From the NCBI RefSeq assembly GCF_030410395.1, contig NZ_JAUHHF010000001.1:62001-126000 (forward strand): a DNA stretch of 64,000 nucleotides, given 5' to 3'. Below the pieces are notes generated by a model. It was not told where the DNA came from. It was given only the letters and a program-made list of their open reading frames with translations, and did no database searches. Within the stretch, counting starts at the first letter, position 1, and each line of letters begins with the position of its first letter. Positions 1-9,676 of the stretch are shown one piece after another. The DNA comes from Zwartia panacis. GTDB taxonomy: Bacteria; Pseudomonadota; Gammaproteobacteria; Burkholderiales; Burkholderiaceae_B. A program made the translations under genes and the position numbers.

Positions 1-2
1 GC

Positions 3-1196
3 GTGGCGCTTGCCCGCTCGGCCACCGATTTACAAGATGCAGAAAGCGTCTTCGCCCTGATTGAGAAAATCGCGCCGTACGGTGGACTGGATGTGGATGT
101 GCTCGACGCTCGTTTGACCCGTTTATTCGCCTCGCCAGAAACAGGTGAACGTTCGGTGGAAGTGATGACGATGCACAAAGCAAAAGGGCTACAGTTTGAA
201 TCAGTGATTCTATTTGGCTTGCATCACCCGCCGGTTTCGGATCGTGCGCCTCTCGTTCGAATCGAACAAGTCGCCGACAAGGTGATGCTCGGACCGATTA
301 AGGCGCGTGCAACCGAGGAACAGGATGTGATTTCCAAATATCTTGCCCAACGTGACAAGCGTCGAAGCGATTATGAGGTGGATCGCTTGTTGTATGTTGC
401 TGCGACGCGTGCAAAGGAAAGTTTGCACCTCGTGGCAGAGTTGCAGCTTGATGCAGAATCTGGCGCACCGCTTGCGGCCCGTTCAGGCAGCTTATTGGCG
501 CGCCTGTCCCCTTATGTGCAGTTTCCTGAGCCTGCGACCGTGGTCAACGAGGCGGCAAAAGCAGAGCGCGCAGTACCTGCTTTCTCGATGCCTCGTTTAT
601 CACGTTTGAAAAACCGTGCGCCGCAGCCCTTGCACACAATAATGGTTCAGAACCCAGCCTATGCCTGGCAAGCTCAGTCAAGCTATGAGAGGTTAGCGGG
701 TGTGTTGGTGCACGGATGGTTGGCACACATTGGCGACCAAGGTGTGGCGCTTTGGTCCCAGACCCGCATCGAACAACAGCGCGATCGCATTGAACGCCAG
801 CTTTTGCAAATGGGGGTCGTGGCCGAGGCAATCGCTCAAGTGGCCGACGAAGTCATCGACACCTTGGTGGCGATGCTTAAAAGCGAACGGGGACAGTGGC
901 TCTTGAGTCAGTCCCGGGCCAGGCATGAATGGGCTTTACTCGATGAGTCCGGGCAGATGTCTGTGCTGGATTATGCGCTCAAAGATGAAAAGGGTTGGCT
1001 CGTTGTCGATTACAAAACAGGACGGCCAGAGCCGGGTGAAAGCCCTGAAGCCTTCGGTGAGCGGATGATCTCACGCTATCGGCCACAGTTGACGCGGTAT
1101 TGCGAAAAGCTTCACGCTTTTGATGGCGCTGCAGCCCGTGCAGCCTTGTATTTTCCTCGAGATCAGCTCTGGTTTGAGTGCATCCCGGCTCTCTGA
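3..1196 (+). CDS. AddA/RecB-like UvrD-family helicase-nuclease, C-terminal part (5' end outside window)
   Basis: This is the C-terminal ~397 residues of a superfamily 1 helicase fused to a RecB-type nuclease, used in double-strand break end processing. Visible motifs are helicase motif V (TMHKAKGLQFE, about residue 55), motif VI (LLYVAATRAKE, about 130) and, near the end, a PD-(D/E)XK nuclease core: HEW near 304, LDYALKD, then VVDYKTG with the catalytic Asp and Lys, and a later QLTRYCEKL. The first base of the gene lies left of the window, so the Walker A region is absent here. AddA and the RecB beta subunit share these motifs; the compact C-terminus favours an AddA-like protein. The SRP RNA gene follows within 30 bases. 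Confidence 0.88.
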   Translation: MALARSATDLQDAESVFALIEKIAPYGGLDVDVLDARLTRLFASPETGERSVEVMTMHKAKGLQFESVILFGLHHPPVSDRAPLVRIEQVADKVMLGPIKARATEEQDVISKYLAQRDKRRSDYEVDRLLYVAATRAKESLHLVAELQLDAESGAPLAARSGSLLARLSPYVQFPEPATVVNEAAKAERAVPAFSMPRLSRLKNRAPQPLHTIMVQNPAYAWQAQSSYERLAGVLVHGWLAHIGDQGVALWSQTRIEQQRDRIERQLLQMGVVAEAIAQVADEVIDTLVAMLKSERGQWLLSQSRARHEWALLDESGQMSVLDYALKDEKGWLVVDYKTGRPEPGESPEAFGERMISRYRPQLTRYCEKLHAFDGAAARAALYFPRDQLWFECIPAL

Positions 1197-1208
1197 CTCA
1201 AGCCCTGC

Positions 1209-1214
1209 TAAAAT
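1209..1214 (+). promoter_or_regulatory. Probable -10 element of the SRP RNA gene
   Basis: TAAAAT lies 13 bases before the first paired base of the SRP RNA, which would place the transcription start near 1220. No good -35 is visible 17 bases upstream, where the sequence is the GC-rich end of the helicase gene, so this is a tentative call. Confidence 0.4.
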
Positions 1215-1221
1215 CTAAGTT

Positions 1222-1316
1222 GGCGGGCCCCTTCGCATGGTTCGGCGGTCAATCTGGTCAGGTCGGGAACGAAGCAGCCACAGCCGTGCAGAACTAGTGC
1301 CGAAGTCAGGCTCGCC
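1222..1316 (+). ncRNA. ffs: 4.5S signal recognition particle RNA (small bacterial type)
   Basis: The RNA component of the bacterial SRP binds Ffh and targets membrane proteins to FtsY and the Sec translocon. The segment contains the conserved apical region, with GGTCAGGTCGGGAACGAAGC around 1257-1276 (the GGAA tetraloop and flanking asymmetric loop) followed by the AGCAG motif. The ends close perfectly: GGCGGGCC (1222-1229) pairs with GGCTCGCC (1309-1316), one pair being G-U. Length is about 95 bases, the usual size for a proteobacterial ffs. It sits alone between the helicase gene and dnaX, a placement commonly seen in Burkholderiales. Exact ends are inferred from pairing. Confidence 0.93.
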
Positions 1317-1348
1317 TCTTCAATTTCCGTCTGTGGTCGGTAAAACTT

Positions 1349-3190
1349 ATGAGCTATTTGGTCCTCGCGCGTAAATGGCGCCCCCGCTCGTTCGATACGC
1401 TGGTCGGTCAGGACCACGTTGTCCGCGCACTGACGCATGCACTGACGACCCAGCGACTTCACCATGCTTGGCTATTTACCGGTACGAGGGGTGTCGGCAA
1501 GACTACGCTTTCGCGTATTTTGGCCAAGTCGCTGAATTGTGAGACAGGTATCACGGCGACCCCTTGTGGTGTTTGTCAGGCGTGCACCGAAATCGACCAG
1601 GGCCGTTTTGTTGATTATCTTGAGCTCGATGCCGCCTCCAATCGCGGTGTCGATGAAATGACCCAACTACTCGAGCAGGCGGTTTACTCGCCCAGCGCCG
1701 GTCGTTTCAAGGTTTACATGATCGACGAAGTCCACATGCTCACGGGGCACGCTTTTAATGCGATGCTCAAGACCCTTGAGGAGCCACCTGCGCATGTGAA
1801 ATTCATCCTCGCGACGACCGATCCCCAGAAAATTCCTGTCACTGTACTGTCGCGTTGTTTGCAGTTCAATCTCAAGCAAATGCCAGGCGAGGCGATTGTC
1901 GGCCATCTCGAAAACGTGCTTGGACAGGAGCAGATCCCTTTCGAAGTGCCAGCTTTGCGACTGCTTGGTCAGGCCGCTGCGGGTTCAATGCGCGATGCCT
2001 TGTCGCTTACCGATCAGGCGATTGCCTACAGCGCGAGCAACCTCACCGAAGAGGCTGTGCGAGGTATGCTCGGGACGATTGATCAGCGCCATCTTGTTAG
2101 GCTGCTGGATGCCTTGCAGTCGGGCCAGGCCCCCGCAGTGCTTGAGATCGCCGATGAGCTTGCGACGCGCGGTCTCTCCTATCGCGCGGCTTTAGCCGAT
2201 CTCGCGGTATTGCTTTCACGTATCGCGATTGCCCAGCGCGTGAGTGCTGCGGTTGACGAATCGGATCCCGTCGCGCTCGACATTCGCCGATTTGCCGCTT
2301 CGCTGCACCCGGATGTGGTGCAGTTGTTCTATACGGTGGCTGTACATAGTCGGTCGGAGCTCGCGATTGCGCCTGATGAATATGCAGGTTTTGTGATGGC
2401 GTGCCTGCGCATGTTGTCTTTGGGTGGGACCTCAGGCGTTGCGATGCCCGCGCCTGATTCGGTATCGCCCAATGTTTCCAAGCCAACCCCCTCGATTGCG
2501 ACAGCGGCAGTACCCGCTCAAGTCCCTGCTGCGCCTGCCACCCCGGCTGCTTCACCTCCAGCCATGACATCCTCGGCACCCCCGACCCCTCCGACACCTA
2601 CGACCCCTCCGACACTTCCAACACCGAAAGCGGTATCCAAGTCTCTGGTTACTCCTAAACCCGAACCTGAGCCCGAACCCGAACCCGAACCCGAGTTCGA
2701 TAATGATGATGAGGGCTTTGGTTTTCAGGGCACCGCTGAGCACGACCAATACTCTCTCAGTGCCGAGGACTATGAGCGGATGCAAGCCTCGAACTCCGAC
2801 ACCATTGTCCTTCCCGAGCCTTGGGCAGCATTCGCGGCCAAGTTACCGTTGTCAGGTCTGGCAGAGCAACTCGCCAGACAGTCAGAGTGTGTGGCGATTA
2901 ACAAGCATCAGCTGACTTTGCGCGTGCCGAGTAAAGCCTTGTCTGAAGGGGCGCCAGTCGAGCGCTTACGGACTGTTCTGAACGATTATTTTGGCTTCAA
3001 GGTTGAGCTGCTGTTTGAAATCGGCGAGGGTGAAGGCTCTTCCGCGCATGCGCTTGACCTGGTCGCGCAGCAAGCCCGACAGGAGGCCGCGGAGGTCTCG
3101 ATTCAAAAAGATCCTTTTGTACAAGCGTTAATTCAGGATTTTGGTGCCAAGGTGGTGCCAGGGTCGATCCGGCCGAGCTCGCCTGCCTAA
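1349..3190 (+). CDS. dnaX: DNA polymerase III subunits gamma/tau
   Basis: This is the clamp-loader ATPase of the replicative polymerase; tau also tethers polymerase cores and DnaB. The 613-residue protein begins with the family signature (LARKWRPRSFDTLVGQ), has Walker A GTRGVGKT at 45-52, four zinc-binding cysteines (C64, C73, C76, C79), DEVH at about 126-129 and the sensor region after it. Residues about 370-450 are a low-complexity Ala/Pro/Thr linker ending in six Pro-Glu repeats. The last ~140 residues form the tau-specific C-terminal domain. No A-rich slippery heptamer was seen in the linker, so a separate gamma product by frameshifting is not evident. ybaB and recR follow, the standard order. 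Confidence 0.97.
   Translation: MSYLVLARKWRPRSFDTLVGQDHVVRALTHALTTQRLHHAWLFTGTRGVGKTTLSRILAKSLNCETGITATPCGVCQACTEIDQGRFVDYLELDAASNRGVDEMTQLLEQAVYSPSAGRFKVYMIDEVHMLTGHAFNAMLKTLEEPPAHVKFILATTDPQKIPVTVLSRCLQFNLKQMPGEAIVGHLENVLGQEQIPFEVPALRLLGQAAAGSMRDALSLTDQAIAYSASNLTEEAVRGMLGTIDQRHLVRLLDALQSGQAPAVLEIADELATRGLSYRAALADLAVLLSRIAIAQRVSAAVDESDPVALDIRRFAASLHPDVVQLFYTVAVHSRSELAIAPDEYAGFVMACLRMLSLGGTSGVAMPAPDSVSPNVSKPTPSIATAAVPAQVPAAPATPAASPPAMTSSAPPTPPTPTTPPTLPTPKAVSKSLVTPKPEPEPEPEPEPEFDNDDEGFGFQGTAEHDQYSLSAEDYERMQASNSDTIVLPEPWAAFAAKLPLSGLAEQLARQSECVAINKHQLTLRVPSKALSEGAPVERLRTVLNDYFGFKVELLFEIGEGEGSSAHALDLVAQQARQEAAEVSIQKDPFVQALIQDFGAKVVPGSIRPSSPA
2660..2695 (+). repeat. Pro-Glu codon repeat inside dnaX (six units)
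   Basis: Six tandem CCN-GAR units encode (PE)6 in the disordered linker before domain IV/V of tau. Four of the six units are the identical hexamer CCCGAA and two carry a third-position change. It directly follows a Thr/Pro-rich stretch (about 2580-2630) that also contains near-repeats of CCCCTCCGACAC. Such tracts vary in length by replication slippage in multiples of six bases without breaking the frame. Confidence 0.9.
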
Positions 3191-3244
3191 TTGCAGATGC
3201 GAATTCGGACTCATTTTTAAATTTTTTATTCAGGAAATCCAATC

Positions 3245-3571
3245 ATGATGAAAGGACAAATTGCAGGTCTGATGCGTCAGGCGCAACAGATGCAGGAAAA
3301 CATGAAAAAAGCCCAGGACGCTTTGGCTGATATTTTGGTTGAAGGCGCTTCGGGCGGCGGATTGGTAAAAGTCACAATGACCTGCCGTCATGACGTCAAG
3401 CGCGTCTCGATCGATCCGACCTTGCTCGCCGATGACAAAGATATGCTCGAAGACCTGGTGGCTGCCGCGTTCAATGACGCTTTGCGCAAGGCCGAGGCGA
3501 CTTCCTCGGAAAAAATGGCTGCCGTGACTGCAGGCATGCCTTTGCCACCCGGGATGAAGCTTCCTTTCTGA
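3245..3571 (+). CDS. ybaB: YbaB/EbfC nucleoid-associated protein
   Basis: A small DNA-binding protein that dimerises as a tweezer-like structure. The 108 residues start with the typical [22 protein letters not shown] helix, continue with [19 protein letters not shown] (the beta sheet) and end in the proline-rich [12 protein letters not shown] tail typical of the family. ATGATG at 3245/3248 leaves the precise start open by one codon. It lies between dnaX and recR with one base separating its stop from the recR start region, so the three are very likely cotranscribed. Confidence 0.95.
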   Translation: MMKGQIAGLMRQAQQMQENMKKAQDALADILVEGASGGGLVKVTMTCRHDVKRVSIDPTLLADDKDMLEDLVAAAFNDALRKAEATSSEKMAAVTAGMPLPPGMKLPF

Positions 3572-3572
3572 A

Positions 3573-4181
3573 ATGGAAAAATTCAGCTCCGAACCTCAAC
3601 CACTGCTTGCGCTGGTCGACGCATTGCGTCGGCTGCCGGGCGTGGGTGTCCGGACTGCGCGGCGCATGGCTTATCACCTGTTGCAGCACGATTTGCAGGC
3701 CGCCGAACAGCTCGGTCAGGCGTTAACCGAGGCGGTTGAACGTTTGCAGCATTGCGAACAATGCAATGGTTTTACTGAAGTCCCTGTCTGTGCGACCTGC
3801 GAGCATCCGGAACGCGATGCTTCTTTGCTCTGTATTGTTGAAACGCCTGCCGATCAAAACTCAATCGAAGCGACCCATGGCTACACAGGTATGTACTACG
3901 TTTTGATGGGTAGTCTCGCGCCTTTGGAGGGCCGGGGACCCGACGAGCTCGATTTTGGTCGGGTGTTGAAAAGAGCCGGTAATGGTCTGGTTAAAGAAGT
4001 GATTCTTGCGACCAATTTCACGGCAGAGGGCGAGACGACCGCACACTACCTCTCTGAGTCATTGCGTGCGCTTGGCATCAAGGTGACGCGCCTTGCGCGC
4101 GGAGTGCCTGCGGGCAGTGAGATCGAATATGTCGACGCGGGCACGGTGGCGTGGGCGCTCATGGAACGTCGCCCTACGTAG
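3573..4181 (+). CDS. recR: Recombination mediator protein RecR
   Basis: RecR works with RecO (and RecF) to load RecA on SSB-coated single-strand DNA in gap repair. The 202-residue protein has the helix-hairpin-helix near the N-terminus ([14 protein letters not shown]), a C4 zinc finger (C61, C64, C73, C76) and a Toprim domain starting at LLCIVE (about 85-90) with the later EGETTAHYL segment. It ends with the family's [16 protein letters not shown] region. Length matches the family norm (about 200). The start overlaps nothing but is one base after the ybaB stop, indicating translational coupling. Confidence 0.97.
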   Translation: MEKFSSEPQPLLALVDALRRLPGVGVRTARRMAYHLLQHDLQAAEQLGQALTEAVERLQHCEQCNGFTEVPVCATCEHPERDASLLCIVETPADQNSIEATHGYTGMYYVLMGSLAPLEGRGPDELDFGRVLKRAGNGLVKEVILATNFTAEGETTAHYLSESLRALGIKVTRLARGVPAGSEIEYVDAGTVAWALMERRPT

Positions 4182-4190
4182 CCTTGAAGA

Positions 4191-5144
4191 TTACCGTTGC
4201 GCGTCAATCAAAGCATCGAGCTTGCGAGCATCCGCGACAAAAGCCCGAATCCCTTCTGAGAGCTTTTCACTTGCCATTGCGTCTTCGTTCAGTAGAAATC
4301 TAAAGCTTTGCTCGTCGCAAGGTAAAGCCTGCGGCTGACTGGCGCGCGCGCCTTCGGGCGTGAGTGAGGCCGAGAGGCTGCCGGTGGACTCGTTTAGACT
4401 TCCCAGGAGCTCGGGGCTGATCGTCAACAGGTCGCAACCTGCGAGCGCGAGTATCTGACCCGTATTGCGAAAACTTGCGCCCATGATTTCAGTGGGAATG
4501 TCGAAATATTTGTAGTAGTTGTATATTTTTGTCACCGACAGTACGCCGGGGTCGTGACGACCGCTGCTGGCGGCTTCATCCCAGGCACTTGCTTGCTGTT
4601 TTTTGTGCCAATCGTAAATGCGACCCACAAAAGGTGAAATCAGTTGGACGCGGGCATCGGCGCACGCCACAGCTTGAGAAAGCGAGAAGAGAAGCGTCAG
4701 GTTGCAGCGGATACCTTCGGACTCGAGAACACGTGCGGCTTGGATACCTTCCCAAGTCGCCGCGATCTTGATCAAGACACGTTCGCGTCCGATCCCCTCA
4801 GCTGCGTAAAGGGCCATAATCTGTCGTGCCCGGTCGATCGTAGCCCGCGTGTCAAAAGAAAGCCGTGCGTCGACTTCTGTTGAAACTCTCCCCGGCACAA
4901 TGCTAAGAATTTCTTTTCCAAAGGCAACCAGTAGCTGGTCGACCAAGGTCTCTGAAGACGCTTTGGGGTGAGCGTTGACGCAGCGCGCAAGCATGGGACG
5001 GTAGGCGTCCTGCTGAACAGCCTTCAAAATCAGAGAGGGATTCGTCGTGGCATCGGTGGGTTGATAGCGCTTCATGCTCTCAAAGTCGCCCGTGTCTGCT
5101 ACAACGGTGGTGTATTTACGTAAAGATTCGAGAAGGCTGGCCAT
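4191..5144 (-). CDS. tal: Transaldolase, TalB type
   Basis: Converts sedoheptulose 7-phosphate and glyceraldehyde 3-phosphate to erythrose 4-phosphate and fructose 6-phosphate in the pentose phosphate pathway. Starting at the ATG at 5144 gives 317 residues, the length of E. coli TalB. The Schiff-base lysine sits in [12 protein letters not shown] (about residue 126), and DATTNPSL near residue 30 is the family signature. GGAAG lies nine bases before the ATG, which is why I prefer it to the upstream in-frame TTG at 5204. The gene is divergent from carA with only 35 bases between the two starts and converges on recR. Confidence 0.95.
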   Translation of the reverse strand: MASLLESLRKYTTVVADTGDFESMKRYQPTDATTNPSLILKAVQQDAYRPMLARCVNAHPKASSETLVDQLLVAFGKEILSIVPGRVSTEVDARLSFDTRATIDRARQIMALYAAEGIGRERVLIKIAATWEGIQAARVLESEGIRCNLTLLFSLSQAVACADARVQLISPFVGRIYDWHKKQQASAWDEAASSGRHDPGVLSVTKIYNYYKYFDIPTEIMGASFRNTGQILALAGCDLLTISPELLGSLNESTGSLSASLTPEGARASQPQALPCDEQSFRFLLNEDAMASEKLSEGIRAFVADARKLDALIDAQR

Positions 5145-5179
5145 CGGGTTATACTTCCAAGGTTTGCTTATAAGATTTG

Positions 5180-6403
5180 ATGCCGGGGTTAATTGTGCTG
5201 CCAAATATATTTGATGAGATTGAGCTTAAGAACCCAGGGTCTGGAAAGAATGATACAACTGCTGCCGCCAAAACCACGCGTCGCAACTCGATTGCGATTT
5301 TAGCGCTGGCTGATGGTACCGTATTTCGGGGTATTTCTATTGGTGCCCCTGGCCATACTGTCGCCGAGGTGGTCTTCAACACCGCCATGACAGGTTATCA
5401 AGAGATTTTGACGGATCCGAGCTACAGCGGACAGATCGTGACGCTGACGTATCCCCACATTGGCAATACCGGCGTCAACCTCGAAGATGTCGAATCCACC
5501 AAGATTCATGCCGCAGGCCTGATTGTTCGCAATTGCCCTGCGCGCCTCTCCAATTTCCGTTCAACACAGTCCTTGCCCGACTACCTGAAGTCGCAGGGTA
5601 TTGTCGCCATCGCCGAGATCGATACCCGTAAGTTGACCCGTATCCTTCGTGAGGGCGGTGCGCAGGGTGGTTGTATCTTTGTGGGTGACGATGCCGAACA
5701 AGCGCTCAAGCTCGCGGCAGCTTTCCCTGGCATGTCGGGTCAGGATTTGGCCAAGGTCGTATCGGCCACAAAAAATGCAAATTGGACGGAATCGACCTGG
5801 CAACTCGGAGTGGGTTACGGCAAAAACGATCGTCAGTCGCCGCATGTTGTCGCTTACGATTTCGGTGTGAAATCCAATATTTTGCGCCTGCTCGCTGAGC
5901 GTGGTTGCCGCATCACCGTTGTTCCGGCGCAGACCACCGCCGAGCAAGTCTTGGCACTGCAACCAGACGGCGTGTTCCTGTCCAATGGCCCTGGCGATCC
6001 AGATCCTTGTGACTATGCGATTGCCGCCACCAAGGTTTTTCTCGAGCGCAAGCTCCCGATTTTTGGCATTTGTCTGGGCCAGCAGATTATGGGTCTTGCC
6101 TTGGGTGCCAAGACAGTCAAGATGAAAACGGGTCATCATGGCTCCAATCATCCCGTCCAGGAGCTGGCGAGCGGACGCGTGTTCATCACCGCCCAGAACC
6201 ACGGTTTTGCTGTGGACGCCAAAACGCTCCCCGCCAATGCGCGCGTGACGCATATTTCATTGTTTGACGGTACCTTGCAGGGCTTCGAGCTCACGGACCG
6301 CCCGGCATTTTGTTTTCAAGGGCACCCCGAAGCCAGCCCTGGACCGCACGATATCGTGGTCCTGTTCGATCAATTCATGAGCCTGATGGCCGGTAAAAAA
6401 TAA
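5180..6403 (+). CDS. carA: Carbamoyl-phosphate synthase small (glutaminase) subunit
   Basis: Releases ammonia from glutamine and channels it to CarB for arginine and pyrimidine synthesis. The protein carries the N-terminal CPSase domain ([26 protein letters not shown]) and a class I glutamine amidotransferase domain with nucleophile Cys in GICLGQQ and His/Glu in FQGHPEA. The N-terminus is about 30 residues longer than E. coli CarA, and there is no ATG, GTG or TTG in frame between 5198 and the conserved region; the choices are TTG 5177, ATG 5180 and GTG 5195. No strong ribosome binding site precedes any of them. carB follows after 9 bases. Confidence 0.95.
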   Translation: MPGLIVLPNIFDEIELKNPGSGKNDTTAAAKTTRRNSIAILALADGTVFRGISIGAPGHTVAEVVFNTAMTGYQEILTDPSYSGQIVTLTYPHIGNTGVNLEDVESTKIHAAGLIVRNCPARLSNFRSTQSLPDYLKSQGIVAIAEIDTRKLTRILREGGAQGGCIFVGDDAEQALKLAAAFPGMSGQDLAKVVSATKNANWTESTWQLGVGYGKNDRQSPHVVAYDFGVKSNILRLLAERGCRITVVPAQTTAEQVLALQPDGVFLSNGPGDPDPCDYAIAATKVFLERKLPIFGICLGQQIMGLALGAKTVKMKTGHHGSNHPVQELASGRVFITAQNHGFAVDAKTLPANARVTHISLFDGTLQGFELTDRPAFCFQGHPEASPGPHDIVVLFDQFMSLMAGKK

Positions 6404-6412
6404 AGAGTCACC

Positions 6413-9400
6413 ATGCCAAAGCGTACAGACCTAAAAAGTATTCTCATCATCGGCGCGGGTCCGATCATCATCGGTCAGGCCTGCGAGTTCGACTATTCAG
6501 GCGCTCAGGCTTGCAAAGCCTTGAAAGCCGAGGGTTACCGCACCATCCTGGTCAACAGCAACCCTGCGACCATCATGACCGATCCAGAAACCGCCGATGT
6601 TACCTACATCGAGCCGATCACCTGGCAGGTTGTGGAAAAAATCATCGAGAAAGAGCGTCCCGATGCCGTGTTGCCCACCATGGGTGGCCAGACTGCGCTG
6701 AATTGCGCGCTTGATCTCGACAAACACGGCGTTCTCAAGAAGTACAACGTCGAGTTGATCGGTGCGAATGCGCATGCGATCGAAAAGGCCGAAGACCGTC
6801 AAAAATTCAAAGTCGCGATGAGCGCGATCGGACTGGAGTCCGCGAAATCGGGCGTCGCCCATAGCCTTGAAGAGGCGTGGGAAGTTCAAAAGAGAATCGC
6901 TGCTGAAATTGGCACTTCCGGTTTTCCAGCTGTCATTCGTCCAAGCTTTACGCTCGGTGGGAGTGGTGGCGGTATTGCCTATAACGCCGAAGAATTCGAA
7001 ACGATTTGCCGCCGAGGCCTAGAGGCCTCTCCGACCAGCGAGTTGCTGATCGAGGAGTCTCTGCTGGGCTGGAAAGAGTTTGAGATGGAAGTCGTGCGCG
7101 ACAGCGCCGACAACTGCATCATCGTTTGCTCGATCGAAAACCTCGACCCGATGGGGGTGCATACCGGTGACTCGATTACCGTCGCGCCGGCGCAGACGCT
7201 GACCGATAAAGAATATCAAATCATGCGCAACGCCTCGATCGCGGTATTGCGCGAGATCGGTGTTGATACGGGTGGCTCAAACGTTCAGTTCGCCGTGAAT
7301 CCCGACAACGGTCGCATGATCGTGATCGAGATGAATCCTCGCGTGTCACGCTCCTCGGCGCTTGCCTCCAAAGCAACGGGCTTCCCCATTGCCAAGGTCG
7401 CAGCCCGTCTCGCGGTCGGCTACACGCTCGACGAATTGAAAAACGAAATCACAGGTGGTGCGACACCCGCATCCTTTGAGCCCACAATCGACTACGTCGT
7501 CACCAAGGTGCCACGTTTCGCTTTCGAAAAGTTTCCGACTGCTGATGCGCGCTTGACGACACAGATGAAGTCGGTCGGCGAGGTGATGGCGATTGGGCGC
7601 ACGTTCCAGGAGTCTTTCCAGAAAGCCTTGCGCGGCCTTGAGGTCGGTGTGGACGGTCTCAATCAAAAAACAACTGATCGCGAGAAAATCCAGGTCGAGC
7701 TCGGTGAGCCCGGTCCTGAGCGCATCTGGTATGTGGGCGATGCGTTCGCACAAGGCTTCACGCTCGACGAAGTGCATCAACTCACCAAAATCGATCCCTG
7801 GTTCCTTGCGCAGATCAAGGAAATTGTCGATATTGAACTGGCGCTCGAGCAACGCACGCTGGCCGACCTGGATGTCGAGACGCTGTTGCAGCTCAAGCGT
7901 CGTGGCTTTTCAGACCGTCGCCTGGCTTTCCTGCTCGACACCGTCGAAGCCGAGGTGCGCAAGTTACGCCATCAGTACAACGTACGTCCCGTTTACAAGC
8001 GCGTCGATACCTGCGCGGCCGAATTCGCCACCAACACAGCCTATCTCTACTCGACCTATGAGCAAGAGTGCGAGGCAGAACCCACTGATCGCAAAAAAAT
8101 CATGGTGCTCGGTGGCGGACCCAACCGTATCGGCCAGGGTATCGAATTTGATTACTGCTGCGTGCACGCCGCGCTGGCCTTGCGTGACGATGGTTATGAA
8201 ACCATCATGGTCAATTGCAACCCAGAGACTGTTTCGACTGACTATGACACCTCGGATCGTTTGTATTTCGAACCCTTGACACTTGAGGACGTGCTTGAAA
8301 TCGTCCACAAGGAAAAGCCGGTTGGCATCATTGTTCAATATGGTGGCCAGACACCCTTGAAACTCGCTCGCGCGCTTGAGGCGAACGGTGCGCCGATCAT
8401 TGGCACCAGTCCCGAGTCGATTGACGTTGCTGAGGATCGTGAGCGCTTCCAGAAATTGCTCAACAAACTCAATTTGCGTCAGCCGCCCAACCGTACCGCG
8501 CGTACCGAAAGCGAGGCGCTGAATCACGCGCAGGAAATTGGCTATCCCCTGGTGGTGCGTCCGAGTTACGTGCTGGGTGGTCGCGCCATGGAAATCGTGC
8601 ATGAGCAGACAGACCTCGAGCGATACATGCGCGAAGCCGTCAAAGTCAGTAACGACTCTCCCGTGCTGCTCGATCGCTTTTTGAACAACGCGATTGAAAT
8701 CGACGTCGATTGCCTGTGCGATGGTCAAGAGGTATTCATCGGTGGTGTCATGGAACACATCGAGCAAGCAGGTGTGCACTCAGGCGACTCCGCATGCTGC
8801 TTGCCGCCTTACTCTCTGTCCCCCGAGATGACCGAGGAAATCAAGCGTCAGACAGCGCTGATGGCCCGCGCGTTGAATGTGAAGGGGTTGATGAACGTTC
8901 AATTCGCCGTTCAGAACGGTGATGTATACGTGCTTGAGGTCAACCCACGCGCTTCGCGGACCGTTCCCTTCGTCTCCAAAGCGACAGGTCTGCAACTGGC
9001 CAAGATCGCGGCTCGCGCGATGGCCGGTCAGACTCTGGCTTCACAAGGCATCACAAAAGAAGTCGTTCCACATTACTTCTCGGTTAAAGAGGCTGTCTTC
9101 CCCTTCGTGAAGTTCCCCGGCGTTGATACGATTCTCGGACCCGAGATGAAGTCGACAGGCGAGGTCATGGGTGTTGGCGAGACCTTCGGTGAGGCTTTTG
9201 TCAAATCACAGATGGCGGCTAGCGTCAATTTGCCTGAGTCGGGTACGGTGTTTATCAGCGTGAAAAATGCCGACAAACCTAAAGCTGTTCAAGTTGCGCG
9301 CGGTTTGCACGCACTGGGTTTCAAGGTTGTGGCGACACGCGGTACAGCGGCTGCGATCCAGGAGGCTGGCATTCCCGTGATGCTTGTCAACAAGGTCGCC

Positions 9401-9652
9401 GAAGGGCGTCCGCACATCGTGGACATGCTTAAAAACGGTGAAGTGTCTCTCGTGATCAACACTGTTGAAGAACGCAGAAACGCGATAACCGATTCACGTG
9501 CGATTCGCACCCAGGCGCTGGCTGCGCGTGTGACCTACTACACGACCATCGCGGGCGCTCTCGCGGCTGTCGAGGGCATGCAGTACTTGCGCGAAGGGCT
9601 CGGCATCAAGGTTTACTCATTGCAGGACTTGCACCGCTCACTCGCTTCTTAA
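6413..9652 (+). CDS. carB: Carbamoyl-phosphate synthase large subunit
   Basis: Makes carbamoyl phosphate from bicarbonate, ammonia and two ATP. The 1079-residue protein has two homologous ATP-grasp halves: the first opens with [22 protein letters not shown] and contains the [10 protein letters not shown] loop near 180; the second opens with [22 protein letters not shown] near 560 and contains [10 protein letters not shown] and [18 protein letters not shown]. The C-terminal MGS-like allosteric domain (from about 940, [11 protein letters not shown]) would bind effectors such as UMP and ornithine. The length is standard and no frame disruption is visible. It forms an operon with carA. Confidence 0.98.
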   Translation: MPKRTDLKSILIIGAGPIIIGQACEFDYSGAQACKALKAEGYRTILVNSNPATIMTDPETADVTYIEPITWQVVEKIIEKERPDAVLPTMGGQTALNCALDLDKHGVLKKYNVELIGANAHAIEKAEDRQKFKVAMSAIGLESAKSGVAHSLEEAWEVQKRIAAEIGTSGFPAVIRPSFTLGGSGGGIAYNAEEFETICRRGLEASPTSELLIEESLLGWKEFEMEVVRDSADNCIIVCSIENLDPMGVHTGDSITVAPAQTLTDKEYQIMRNASIAVLREIGVDTGGSNVQFAVNPDNGRMIVIEMNPRVSRSSALASKATGFPIAKVAARLAVGYTLDELKNEITGGATPASFEPTIDYVVTKVPRFAFEKFPTADARLTTQMKSVGEVMAIGRTFQESFQKALRGLEVGVDGLNQKTTDREKIQVELGEPGPERIWYVGDAFAQGFTLDEVHQLTKIDPWFLAQIKEIVDIELALEQRTLADLDVETLLQLKRRGFSDRRLAFLLDTVEAEVRKLRHQYNVRPVYKRVDTCAAEFATNTAYLYSTYEQECEAEPTDRKKIMVLGGGPNRIGQGIEFDYCCVHAALALRDDGYETIMVNCNPETVSTDYDTSDRLYFEPLTLEDVLEIVHKEKPVGIIVQYGGQTPLKLARALEANGAPIIGTSPESIDVAEDRERFQKLLNKLNLRQPPNRTARTESEALNHAQEIGYPLVVRPSYVLGGRAMEIVHEQTDLERYMREAVKVSNDSPVLLDRFLNNAIEIDVDCLCDGQEVFIGGVMEHIEQAGVHSGDSACCLPPYSLSPEMTEEIKRQTALMARALNVKGLMNVQFAVQNGDVYVLEVNPRASRTVPFVSKATGLQLAKIAARAMAGQTLASQGITKEVVPHYFSVKEAVFPFVKFPGVDTILGPEMKSTGEVMGVGETFGEAFVKSQMAASVNLPESGTVFISVKNADKPKAVQVARGLHALGFKVVATRGTAAAIQEAGIPVMLVNKVAEGRPHIVDMLKNGEVSLVINTVEERRNAITDSRAIRTQALAARVTYYTTIAGALAAVEGMQYLREGLGIKVYSLQDLHRSLAS

Positions 9653-9676
9653 TTCTTCTTTAAGGCAGGCTGGCTG

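Noticed and set aside
2600-3190. Programmed frameshift making a separate gamma subunit of DnaX
   Set aside because: No A-AAA-AAG-like slippery heptamer or hairpin was seen in the linker region.
7964-8779. A 271-codon minus-strand frame inside carB
   Set aside because: Shadow of the carB codons; no protein-like pattern.
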